Shown here in pieces: positions 1-6,382 of a stretch of 11,220 bases of DNA (the first letter of the stretch is position 1; every line of letters starts with the position of its first letter). Source of the stretch: an uncultured Gemmiger sp. (GTDB taxonomy: Bacteria > Bacillota > Clostridia > Oscillospirales > Ruminococcaceae); contig CALWNS010000155.1 of NCBI GenBank assembly GCA_944382805.1, positions 1-11,220 of the forward strand, read 5' to 3'. The notes below the pieces were generated by a model. It made no database searches, was not told the DNA's origin, and was given only the letters and a program-made list of their open reading frames with translations. Position numbers and translations under genes: made by a program.

Positions 1-750
1 TTGAGCAAGCGGTCGGCCAAGCAGAGCGCCGAGGACAAGAGCGGATATCAAAACCGTTACCCATACAGCGGCAAGATTATCTGCGGTGTCCACAAGATGC
101 CCTATTACAGATCGCTGTACCGCTATAAGAGCGGAAATAAGGAGATCTGGCAGTGTCAGGAATACACCCGAAAAGGGAAGGAGGGGTGCACTTCACCCAT
201 CATTTATACCAGTGAAGCGGATGAAATCCTTCGGCAGGTGCTGGAGGAGCTTGCTGTCAATAAGGCGGAGATCATCCACGAGCTGGTCAGGATTTACCAA
301 TCAATCGGCAACGGAAGCAAGACAGAAGAAGACATTGCCCGGAGCCGGGTGGAAATCGACAGCATTTTGAAGCGGAAGGATAAGCTTCTTGATTTGAGCA
401 TTGACGGGCGCATCTCCGATGAGGAATTTTCCCAGCGTAACAGCCGCTTCAATGCGGAGATCGAGAAGCTGCGGGCCCGATTGGCAGAGCTGGAGGAGGA
501 AAAACAGAAAAATCAGGAGATGCTCCAGTCGATCGACGTGCTGCGCCAGGCCATCACCAGAGAGCTGAGTTTTGAGAACGGGTTTTCGGTTGGCGTGGTG
601 GACGCCTTATTGGACCGCATGGAGGTACACCCACAGAAAGAAGGCGAAAAGGACGTGATTCATGTCTCGGTCTACTTGAAGGCCCTCCCGGAAGAAGAGA
701 AATTCTGCATCCAGCGGAAGCGTGGGAGCACTTCTGTTTGTTCCGGACAA
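1..750 (+). mobile_element. Right end of an integrated element carrying a serine recombinase, inserted in spoIVA
   Basis: The first ~750 bases hold only the distal part of a large serine recombinase. They are visibly less GC-rich (many AAG, GAA, AAA, ATT codons) than everything to the right, which is dominated by GCC, CTG, GGC and CGC codons. The change is abrupt, at about 740-760, where the sequence begins to encode the C-terminus of SpoIVA. A recombinase gene lying at the edge of foreign-looking DNA and abutting a broken host gene is the usual picture of an integrative element end. Only this end is visible. The size, cargo and nature (prophage, skin-like element, integrative conjugative element) cannot be told from the window, and the exact boundary is uncertain by about 15 bases. 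Confidence 0.75.
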
Positions 751-759
751 TACACATGA
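1..759 (+). CDS. Large serine recombinase (site-specific integrase), C-terminal part
   Basis: This is the C-terminal half of a large serine site-specific recombinase, the enzyme class that integrates and excises phages, skin-type elements and conjugative transposons. The window starts inside the gene: the TTG at base 1 is only the first in-frame codon visible. The catalytic serine domain lies to the left, since full proteins are usually about 450-600 residues and 252 are seen. Residues 24-65 form the recombinase zinc-ribbon, with probable ligands C28, H31, C52 and C63. Residues ~105-180 are a charged Lys/Glu/Leu-rich coiled coil, as in the C-terminal domain that controls integration versus excision. 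The last few codons (about SGQYT) are probably encoded by, or beyond, the attachment site: the TGA at 757-759 lies within spoIVA-like sequence read in another frame. Codon use differs from all neighbours and indicates transfer. Confidence 0.9.
   Translation: MSKRSAKQSAEDKSGYQNRYPYSGKIICGVHKMPYYRSLYRYKSGNKEIWQCQEYTRKGKEGCTSPIIYTSEADEILRQVLEELAVNKAEIIHELVRIYQSIGNGSKTEEDIARSRVEIDSILKRKDKLLDLSIDGRISDEEFSQRNSRFNAEIEKLRARLAELEEEKQKNQEMLQSIDVLRQAITRELSFENGFSVGVVDALLDRMEVHPQKEGEKDVIHVSVYLKALPEEEKFCIQRKRGSTSVCSGQYT
738..750. other. Candidate recombination junction (attR) with a short imperfect dyad
   Basis: At the border between recombinase and spoIVA coding there is a 13-base imperfect palindrome, TTGTTCCGGACAA. 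Its outer arms TTGT and ACAA pair, and its centre contains the palindrome TCCGGA (742-747). Serine integrases cross over at a central dinucleotide within an imperfect dyad of about 40-50 bp, so the crossover should lie close to here. SpoIVA-like coding is convincing only from about 747, which agrees. The precise core cannot be fixed without the other attachment site or an uninterrupted spoIVA from a relative. Confidence 0.4.
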
Positions 760-1031
760 TGCGGGCGGTGATCCGCACCGAGCTGAGCCCCATCGTGGGC
801 TCCGAGCGCCAAAGCGAGGAGCTGGTCCAGAGCCTGCTGGCCGATTTTGCCGACGACCCCGCCCGGCTGTGGCAGTCCAACCTGTTTGGCAAGAGCCTGC
901 ACCAGCTGGTCAACGAGGGGCTGCAGGCCAAGCTGCTGCATATGCCCCAGGCGGCGCGCAGCCGGCTGCAGGTCACGCTGGAGCGCATCATCAACGAAGG
1001 ATGCGACGGCCTGATCTGCATCCTGCTGTGA
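738..1031 (+). CDS. spoIVA: Stage IV sporulation protein A, C-terminal fragment (3' part of an interrupted gene)
   Basis: SpoIVA is the mother-cell ATPase that polymerises on the forespore surface and forms the basement layer on which the spore coat assembles. The frame from about 747 reads TIHMMRAVIRTELSPIVGSE and continues with blocks typical of the family C-terminus: RQSEELV, WQSNLFGKSL, LVNEGLQAKL, LERIINEG and the terminal LICILL. Only about 95 of the usual ~490 residues are present, so the N-terminal ATPase (Walker A) and middle domains are missing. Upstream, the same frame runs into recombinase DNA and is no longer SpoIVA-like. The TTG at 738 is just the first possible start codon in the open frame and has no convincing ribosome site, so independent translation is doubtful. 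The visible part has no frameshift or stop, which suggests either a recent insertion or selection for restoration by excision. A yaaL-like gene and bofA follow 20 bases downstream, consistent with a sporulation cluster. Confidence 0.9.
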   Translation: MFRTIHMMRAVIRTELSPIVGSERQSEELVQSLLADFADDPARLWQSNLFGKSLHQLVNEGLQAKLLHMPQAARSRLQVTLERIINEGCDGLICILL

Positions 1032-1051
1032 GCGGGAAAGGGGGAACTGCG

Positions 1052-1282
1052 ATGCGTTTGCCCTGGCCCGGGGGAAGGCTGCGGCGGGACCTGGCGGCCC
1101 GCCGCGCCCGCGCCGCCGCCGTGGAAGCGCTGCGGCAGACCCTGCGCGCGCTGCGCGCCAATGACAGCGCGTTTCAGCTGGCGCAGGACCGGCTGGCGGT
1201 GGAACAGCTGATCTACGAGCGCGCGGCCCTGGAATGCCGCTGCCGCGCCCTGCTGCGCGAACTGCGCGCGGAGGGCGGCTGA
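1052..1282 (+). CDS. yaaL: DUF2508 / YaaL-like small protein
   Basis: A 76-residue, charged, Arg/Ala/Leu-rich helical protein without a signal peptide or membrane segment. Its second half (about FQLAQDRLAVEQLIYERAAL, then CRCRALLREL) matches the pattern of the DUF2508 family, whose Bacillus subtilis member YaaL is encoded directly upstream of bofA. The same order is found here, which supports the call more strongly than sequence alone would for such a short protein. Start: ATG preceded by a purine-rich GAAAGGGGGAA at 1035-1045. The stop codon overlaps the bofA start (ATGA at 1282), implying translational coupling. The molecular function is unknown; location beside spoIVA and bofA suggests, but does not prove, a link to sporulation. 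Confidence 0.75.
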   Translation: MRLPWPGGRLRRDLAARRARAAAVEALRQTLRALRANDSAFQLAQDRLAVEQLIYERAALECRCRALLRELRAEGG

Positions 1283-1533
1283 TGCCGCCGGCCGTGTGGG
1301 TTGCGGCGGGCGTTTGCGTGCTGGCGGTGGCGCGGGCGGCAATGGCCGGCCCGCGGCCGCTGCGCGCGCTTTTGTCCGGCGCGCTGTGCGGTTTGGCGGC
1401 GCTGGCTGCCGTGGCCCTGGCCGCGCCGCTGACCGGCGTTGTGCTGCCGCTCAACCCGTTCACGGGGTTTGTGGCGGGGGTGCTGGGGCTGCCGGGGGTG
1501 GTGGCCCTGCTGGTCGTGCCGCTGCTGCTGTAA
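1282..1533 (+). CDS. bofA: BofA, sigma-K processing inhibitor family membrane protein
   Basis: In Bacillus, BofA sits in the outer forespore membrane with SpoIVFA and holds the intramembrane protease SpoIVFB inactive until the forespore signals, so it times cleavage of pro-sigma-K. The 83-residue product is almost entirely hydrophobic, with likely membrane segments at about 4-22, 31-49 and 62-83, and carries the family signature PLNPFT (56-61) followed by GVLGLPGV (67-73). The length is normal. The ATG at 1282 is chosen over an upstream in-frame ATG at 1234 because it overlaps the preceding stop as ATGA, gives the normal family length, and has GGAGGG at 1270-1275 as ribosome site. Whether it acts on SpoIVFB in this organism depends on sigK, spoIVFA and spoIVFB, which are not in view. 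Confidence 0.88.
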   Translation: MPPAVWVAAGVCVLAVARAAMAGPRPLRALLSGALCGLAALAAVALAAPLTGVVLPLNPFTGFVAGVLGLPGVVALLVVPLLL

Positions 1534-1540
1534 AAGCGGA

Positions 1541-1576
1541 AAACCCGGCGCAGGCGCTTGCCTGTGCCGGGTTTTT
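1541..1576. terminator. Bidirectional intrinsic terminator between bofA and rnpB
   Basis: A 15-bp stem (1541-1555 with 1560-1574, one G-T wobble) with loop GCTT starts 8 bases after the bofA stop and runs into TTTTT at 1572-1576. This is a textbook rho-independent terminator for the spoIVA-yaaL-bofA transcript. Read on the minus strand, the same stem ends in TTT and is followed by a T-containing stretch, so it can also end rnpB, whose 3' end lies about 10 bases away. Confidence 0.9.
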
Positions 1577-1585
1577 GTGCAGGGG

Positions 1586-1972
1586 AAAAACGACTGGACC
1601 GTAAGCCGGGTTCTGTATTAAACGACGATCTATCTTGACCTTGCGTTGCCGCAAGGCTCCGCCCGCGGGCCGCTGGGGTCCGCCGGTCATGCCATCTCCG
1701 GGACGTGCGAGGCTTCCACATTTGTCCCATACGGATGTTGCTTCTGACAGGGTTTACATAGCCGCAAAGTCGCCAGTGCGCTGGTGAGCTCTTACCTCGC
1801 CTTTCCATCCTTACCGCGCAAAAGCGCGGCGGTTTCTTTCTGTTGCACTTTCCCTGGGGTCACCCCCGGCTGCCGTTAGCAGTTGCCATGCCTCTGTGAA
1901 GCCCGGACTTTCCTCAGGCTGCGGCCGTTGCCGGCCGGCAGCCCGCCGCCGTATGTTCCACTCGTTTTTACC
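1586..1972 (-). ncRNA. rnpB: RNase P RNA (bacterial A-type)
   Basis: Catalytic RNA of ribonuclease P, which matures tRNA 5' ends. On the minus strand the two halves of the universal P4 core are present: GAGGAAAGTCCGGGC near the 5' end (plus 1901-1915) and ACAGAACCCGGCTTA near the 3' end (plus 1602-1616). Also visible are AACAGAAAGAAACCGCC and GGTAAGAGCTCACCAG, both typical of A-type RNAs. The ends are set by helix P1: bases 1957-1969 pair with 1586-1598 over 13 bp with one mismatch. This gives an RNA of about 387 nt, a normal size. It starts just after a consensus promoter and is convergent with bofA. End positions are inferred to within a few bases. Confidence 0.95.
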
Positions 1973-1978
1973 TCCTAT

Positions 1979-2007
1979 TTTATACCACATCTATGAAATT
2001 TTGGCAA
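1979..2007 (-). promoter_or_regulatory. Sigma-A-type promoter of rnpB
   Basis: On the minus strand, TTGCCA (plus 2002-2007) and TATAAA (plus 1979-1984) are separated by exactly 17 bases, placing the start at about 1972, just before helix P1 of the RNase P RNA. Five of six bases match the consensus in each box. Confidence 0.85.
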
Positions 2008-2012
2008 GCAGT

Positions 2013-2041
2013 TTGCATATGGCGGCCCTTTGTGCTATAAT
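2013..2041 (+). promoter_or_regulatory. Sigma-A-type promoter of the RluA-M23 operon
   Basis: TTGCAT (2013-2018), 17 bases, then a perfect TATAAT (2036-2041). This predicts a start at about 2048 and a leader of only ~30 bases before the GTG start at 2077. The -35 box is separated from the divergent rnpB -35 box by only 5 bases. Confidence 0.85.
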
Positions 2042-2076
2042 GGCAGGCGTATAAGTATGGGGAAGGGGGCGCGCAG

Positions 2077-3000
2077 GTGGCCGAACTGTGTTATACGGTC
2101 CCGCCTTCGGCCGAAGGCGTCCGCCTGGGCGTGTTTTTGCGCAGCCAGGGGGTCAGCGCCACCTGCATCAAGGCGGTCAAGCACCACGGCGGCGGGTTCT
2201 GCGCCGACGGCGCCCCTTTGCACACCGACCAGCCGGTCCGCGCCGGGCAGCGCATCACCTTTGCGCTGCCGCCGGAACCGCCCACTTCGGTCGCGCCGCA
2301 GCCGGTGCCTTTCACCCTTTTGTACGAGGACGGCTTTGCCGCCCTGGTCGATAAACCGGCCGGCCTGGCCGTACACCCGACCCTGAACCATTCGGACGGC
2401 ACGCTGGCCAACGGCTGGCTGTACCACCTTGGCCGGCAGGGGCGCGCCGGCGTATTCCGTCCGGTCTACCGGTTGGACAAAAACACCAGCGGCCTGTTGC
2501 TGCTGGCCCAAAATGCCTTTGCCGCGCCGGCGCTGGCCACCGGCGCGCACAAATGCTACCTGGCCCTGGCCGAGGGCACGGTCGATGCCGCCCTGCGCCG
2601 CATCGAAGCACCCATCGCCCGCCGCGGCGATTCCATCATCGGCCGCTGCGTGCGCGCCGACGGCAAACCCAGCGTGACCGAGCTGCGCGTGCTGGGGGCC
2701 GGGGGCGGGCACACGCTGCTGGCCTGCCGGCCCGTTACCGGGCGCACCCACCAGATCCGCGTGCACCTGGCGCACGCCGGCCACCCGCTGGCCGGGGATA
2801 CGCTGTACGGCGGGCATACCGGCCTGCTGGAACGCCACGCGTTGCACTGCGCCGCGCTGCGTTTTACCGGCCCGGCCGATGGGCAGGAACGGCAGTTCTT
2901 CTGCCCGCCGCCGGCCGACCTCCGGGCGGCGCTTGCCGCCTGCGGCCTGCCGCAGGGCGATGCGCTGCGGGGGCTGACCCTTGCCTTTCTGAACGACTGA
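2077..3000 (+). CDS. RluA-family rRNA/tRNA pseudouridine synthase
   Basis: Converts specific uridines in structured RNA (23S rRNA or tRNA) to pseudouridine. The 307-residue protein has an N-terminal S4-like RNA-binding region (about 10-65), then DKPAGLAVHPT (~90-100). The catalytic motif VYRLDKNTSGLLLL follows, with the nucleophile at Asp134, and the C-terminal motifs are VTGRTHQIRVHLAHAGHPLAGD and DTLYGG. The residue before RLD is Tyr rather than the His of E. coli RluA/RluD; variation there is seen in Firmicutes members, and Arg-Leu-Asp is intact. GTG start with AGGGGG 7 bases upstream, behind a strong promoter. The target base cannot be assigned from sequence, because Firmicutes carry several paralogues (RluD-, YlyB- and YjbO-like). 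The M23 peptidase gene follows 46 bases later and is probably co-transcribed. Confidence 0.92.
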   Translation: MAELCYTVPPSAEGVRLGVFLRSQGVSATCIKAVKHHGGGFCADGAPLHTDQPVRAGQRITFALPPEPPTSVAPQPVPFTLLYEDGFAALVDKPAGLAVHPTLNHSDGTLANGWLYHLGRQGRAGVFRPVYRLDKNTSGLLLLAQNAFAAPALATGAHKCYLALAEGTVDAALRRIEAPIARRGDSIIGRCVRADGKPSVTELRVLGAGGGHTLLACRPVTGRTHQIRVHLAHAGHPLAGDTLYGGHTGLLERHALHCAALRFTGPADGQERQFFCPPPADLRAALAACGLPQGDALRGLTLAFLND

Positions 3001-3046
3001 CCCTCCGCCGGCAGCAAACCGCGCCGGCCCGGAAAGGAGCTTTCGC

Positions 3047-4909
3047 TTGAACCCTGTACATCTGGAAGATAAACCGAAGCAAAAACAGCCCCGCCGCCGC
3101 ACGCCCGGCCGGTTCGCGCTCTGGCTGGACCAGGTGCGCTGCGACCGCACCGTGCGCGCCTGGCAGCGCCGTTCGCGCAAGCAGGCGCGTCGGGAACGCC
3201 TGCGCGAACGCCTGCGGCAGATCCCGCACGCCGGCGCGGCGGGGGATACCTTGTACCTGACCGGCTTTTGGGTCGAATACGCCGCGGTCTGCGCCGTGCG
3301 CGCCGCAGCGCGGGTGCTGTATGCCGTTGTGGCGCAGGCGGGCCGCCTGCTGGGGCTTGTTCTGCGCCCGCTGCTGCGCGGGCTGCTTACGCTGGCCGGC
3401 GATCTGGCCGAGCCGTTCCGCCGTATGCACTCCGGCCTGCGCCATATCGGTGAACTGACCGAGACCCTGCAAACGGAAGCCCCCCGCGAGATCCGCCGCG
3501 AAAAGCTGCGCTATTTCGGGCGCGGCGCCAAGCTGTACTTTCCGCTGGTGCTCACGGCGCTATCCTACCTTCTGCCGGTGGCGGCGGCCGTGGGGTTCGT
3601 CGCCATCGTACACGAGAGCCTGAACGCCGAGTATGTGCTGGAGGTCATGGTCGCCGGCGAACCGGTCGGCAGCGTGGCCAGCGAACAGGTGTTCGAGCGG
3701 GCGCGCGACGACGTGCAGGGCCGCCTCCAGTCCGCCCGGGGCGCCGTGGGCGAAGAGGACGGGATCACGGCGGCCAGCCTGGAGCTGGACCCCGCCTATA
3801 CGCTGACGGTCGGCGGCAACGCCATGAACGAGCTGGAGGTGGCCAACGCCATCCTCGGTGCGTCCGGCAGCGCCATCGGCGAGGCAACGGCCGTTTACAT
3901 CGACGGCCGCCTGCGCTATGTCACGCAGGAGGGCGACCATCTGCGCGCCTACCTGGAATCGGTCAAGCAGCCTTACGAAAGTTCGACCGACCCCAATGTG
4001 CGCGTGGACTTTGTGCATGATATCGAGCTGGTGGACGGCATCTTTTTGCAGGATTCCGTCATCGGCTACAGCGAACTGATCACCGCCCTCAACGAGGAGG
4101 GCAGCGTGCTGACCTATACGGCCGAGCAGGACACGACCGTGCAGGCCCTGGTGGAGGCGACCGGTGTGGCGTGGGATTCGCTGGCCATGCTCAACCCCGA
4201 ACTGACCGACCTGGACCAGCAGGTGGCGGCCGGCACGCAGGTCGTCACCGGCGTCAGCGAACCGAACCTGCTGCAGGTCAAGGTGGTCCGGCGCGAAAGC
4301 TATACCAGCGTCATTCCCTACGACACCATCGAGACCGAAAGCGACGAATACGATTTTGGCGAAAAGATCGTGACCAGCGCCGGCGTGGAGGGCCTGCAGG
4401 AGATCACCCAGGATATCACCTACATAGACGGCGTGCAGACCGAGGTCAGCACCGTGTCGGTCGAAACGCTGCAGGAGCCTGTCAGCGAATATGTCACCAA
4501 GGGCACCCACCTGCGCAGCGGCATGACCGCCAACTACGGCTCCGGCCAGTGGATATGGCCGGTGCCGCAGTACACCTACGTCAGCCGTTGGATGAGCTCC
4601 TACCACAAGGGCGCGGATATCTGCGCGCCCTACGGCGTGCCGGTCCTGGCTTCGGATTCCGGCGTGGTCACAACGGCCGGCTACCACTACAGCTACGGCA
4701 ACTACGTCATCATCGACCACGGCAACGGCTGGCGCACCCTGTACGGACATATGTCGTCGCTGGCCTGCTCCAGCGGCCAGGCGGTGGAACGCGGCCAGAC
4801 CATCGGCTATGTCGGCTCCACCGGCAACTCGACCGGCAACCACTGCCATTTCGAAATGTACCAAAACGGTTCGCTGGTCAGCGCGCGCAATTTCTTCGGC
4901 GGAATGTAA
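3047..4909 (+). CDS. Membrane-anchored LysM/G5-domain M23 peptidase (murein endopeptidase)
   Basis: A 620-residue cell-wall hydrolase predicted to cut peptide cross-links in peptidoglycan. In order: a strongly basic cytoplasmic region (1-65), a moderately hydrophobic stretch (~68-122), a clear membrane anchor (~161-187), an extracytoplasmic linker, and a LysM-like region (~350-400, starting LTYTAEQDTTVQALVEATGV). Next come a G5 domain (~405-490, with VKVVRRESYTSVIPYDTIE and DITYIDGVQTEVSTVSVE) and a C-terminal LytM/M23 domain (~510-612). The zinc ligands H520 and D524 (HKGAD) and H601 (HCHFEM) are present, as are the catalytic histidines H568 (YGHM) and H599, so it should be active. TTG start with AAAGGAG 7 bases upstream. 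Wall maturation or cell separation is likely; a role in spore engulfment, as for SpoIIQ-type M23 proteins, is conceivable but unsupported. The long cytoplasmic N-terminus is unusual. Confidence 0.9.
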   Translation: MNPVHLEDKPKQKQPRRRTPGRFALWLDQVRCDRTVRAWQRRSRKQARRERLRERLRQIPHAGAAGDTLYLTGFWVEYAAVCAVRAAARVLYAVVAQAGRLLGLVLRPLLRGLLTLAGDLAEPFRRMHSGLRHIGELTETLQTEAPREIRREKLRYFGRGAKLYFPLVLTALSYLLPVAAAVGFVAIVHESLNAEYVLEVMVAGEPVGSVASEQVFERARDDVQGRLQSARGAVGEEDGITAASLELDPAYTLTVGGNAMNELEVANAILGASGSAIGEATAVYIDGRLRYVTQEGDHLRAYLESVKQPYESSTDPNVRVDFVHDIELVDGIFLQDSVIGYSELITALNEEGSVLTYTAEQDTTVQALVEATGVAWDSLAMLNPELTDLDQQVAAGTQVVTGVSEPNLLQVKVVRRESYTSVIPYDTIETESDEYDFGEKIVTSAGVEGLQEITQDITYIDGVQTEVSTVSVETLQEPVSEYVTKGTHLRSGMTANYGSGQWIWPVPQYTYVSRWMSSYHKGADICAPYGVPVLASDSGVVTTAGYHYSYGNYVIIDHGNGWRTLYGHMSSLACSSGQAVERGQTIGYVGSTGNSTGNHCHFEMYQNGSLVSARNFFGGM

Positions 4910-4985
4910 TGCGGTAAAACCGCTCAAAAATTCACAGGGAACCGGCGTGTTTTTAAGGTAAGGCTGCAAATACTAGGGGCAGCAC

Positions 4986-5014
4986 TTTTCAAAACGCCCC
5001 GGATGTTGTATAAT
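4986..5014 (+). promoter_or_regulatory. Probable sigma-A-type promoter of murA-walJ-rlmH
   Basis: TTTTCA (4986-4991), 17 bases, then a perfect TATAAT (5009-5014) gives a leader of about 68 bases to the murA start. A GGGGC...GCCCC inverted repeat (4976-4980 with 4996-5000) brackets the -35 box and could be an operator or coincidence. The rest of the 179-base gap after the M23 gene has only a weak 5-bp hairpin (4911-4923) and no clear terminator. Confidence 0.65.
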
Positions 5015-5088
5015 AAAAAGAAGAGTGTGATCTGGCAACTGCGGCGCGCCTGCAAGGGGTATGCGCCGGTGCAAAGGAGAGTAACCAC

Positions 5089-6372
5089 TTGGAAAAGTTT
5101 GTGATTCGCGGCGGCAAAGCCCTTTCGGGCGATGTTCTCATCGGCGGGGCCAAAAATGCGGCGGTGGCCATTCTGCCGGCCACCATTCTGGCCGCCGATA
5201 AATGCCTGATCGAAAATCTGCCCTGTATCAGCGATGTCATGGTCTCGCTGCAGATCCTCAGCGAACTGGGGGCCAGCATCCGCATGATCAGCAAGAATAT
5301 CTACGAGATCGATACGACCCACATCGACTGCACCGAGGTCTCCAACGAGCTTTCGCGCCAGATGCGGGCCAGCTATTATTTCCTGGGCGCGCTGCTGGGG
5401 CGTTTCGGCGCCGGTCAGGTGGCCATGCCGGGCGGCTGCAACCTGGGGCCGCGCCCCATCGACCAGCACCTGAAAGCGTTTGCCGCCATGGGGGCCGAAG
5501 ATTCGGTTGAATACGGCATGATCCGCGTTCGTTCGCAGCATCTGCACGGCGGCCGTGTCTTTTTTGATACGGTCTCGGTCGGTGCTACCATGAACGCCAT
5601 GCTGGCCGCCGTCATGGCGGACGGCCTGACCGTTCTGGAAAATGTCGCGCGCGAACCGCATATCGTGGACCTGGCCAACTGCCTGAACATGATGGGGGCC
5701 GATATCCATGGCGCCGGCACCGACGTTATCAAGGTCCGCGGCGTCAAGAAGCTGCACGGCTGCAACTATTCCGTGATCCCGGACCAGATCGAAGCCGGCA
5801 GCTATATGGTGGCGGCCGCCATCACCAAGGGCGATGTGATGCTGCACAACGTGATCCCCAAGCATATGGAGCCGATCACGGCCAAACTGCGCGCCGCCGG
5901 CTGCGTGGTGGAGGAATTTGACGACACCATGCGCATCACGCGCACCGGCCCGCTGCGCCCGCTCAAGATCAAGACCATGCCGCACCCCGGTTTCCCCACC
6001 GATATGCAGCCGCTGATGACCGTGCTGCTCTGCCTGGCCGAAGGCACTTCCATCGTCACCGAAGGCATCTGGGAGAACCGCTTCCGCTATGTGGACGAGC
6101 TGGTCCGCATGGGGGCCAATATCCAGGTGGACGGCCAGGTGGCCGTGGTGGAGGGCGTCAAGCAGCTCATGCCGGCCCCGCTGCGCGCGCTGGACCTGCG
6201 CGCCGGCGCCGCCATGGTCGTGGCCGCGCTGGCGGCCAACGGCGTCAGCGAGATCGACGAGACGATCCACATCGAACGCGGCTACGAAAATATTGTGGAA
6301 AAGCTGCAGGCGCTCGGCGCGGACATCCGCCGCGTGGAAACGCCGGTCAACGCAGTCACCCGTGCGATGTGA
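5089..6372 (+). CDS. murA: UDP-N-acetylglucosamine 1-carboxyvinyltransferase MurA
   Basis: Catalyses the first committed cytoplasmic step of peptidoglycan synthesis, transfer of enolpyruvate from PEP to UDP-GlcNAc; it is the target of fosfomycin. The 427 residues match the usual length of ~420-430. Key residues are in place: K22-N23 in GGAKNAAVAILP, the PEP-binding cysteine C117 in MPGGCNLGPRPIDQHL (the fosfomycin-sensitive Cys form), and D305 in GFPTDMQPLM. The ending VEKLQALGADIRRV is typical. TTG start with AAAGGAGA 8 bases upstream, supported by the family start at EKFVIRGGKALSG. Firmicutes often have two paralogues (MurA, MurZ), and which one this is cannot be settled here. It heads an apparent three-gene operon with walJ and rlmH; the walJ start lies 10 bases after the stop. 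Confidence 0.97.
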   Translation: MEKFVIRGGKALSGDVLIGGAKNAAVAILPATILAADKCLIENLPCISDVMVSLQILSELGASIRMISKNIYEIDTTHIDCTEVSNELSRQMRASYYFLGALLGRFGAGQVAMPGGCNLGPRPIDQHLKAFAAMGAEDSVEYGMIRVRSQHLHGGRVFFDTVSVGATMNAMLAAVMADGLTVLENVAREPHIVDLANCLNMMGADIHGAGTDVIKVRGVKKLHGCNYSVIPDQIEAGSYMVAAAITKGDVMLHNVIPKHMEPITAKLRAAGCVVEEFDDTMRITRTGPLRPLKIKTMPHPGFPTDMQPLMTVLLCLAEGTSIVTEGIWENRFRYVDELVRMGANIQVDGQVAVVEGVKQLMPAPLRALDLRAGAAMVVAALAANGVSEIDETIHIERGYENIVEKLQALGADIRRVETPVNAVTRAM

Positions 6373-6382
6373 CGGGGGTCCC

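Noticed and set aside
672..1808. Long open frame on the minus strand across spoIVA, bofA and part of rnpB
   Set aside because: Its product is low-complexity Pro/Ala/Arg/Gly typical of antisense frames in GC-rich genes, it runs through the RNase P RNA, and it has no family-like motifs.
2035..3180. Long minus-strand frame opposite the RluA-family gene
   Set aside because: Antisense shadow: the plus strand carries clear pseudouridine synthase motifs, a promoter and a ribosome site.
4911..4923. Small hairpin GCGGT/ACCGC just after the M23 gene as a terminator
   Set aside because: Only a 5-bp stem with a 3-base loop, and no T tract follows on the plus strand.
6089..6382. In-frame upstream extension of walJ reaching back into murA
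   Set aside because: The extension is an out-of-frame reading of murA, rich in Arg/Ser/Pro; the family start SGSSGNC follows the ATG at 6383.
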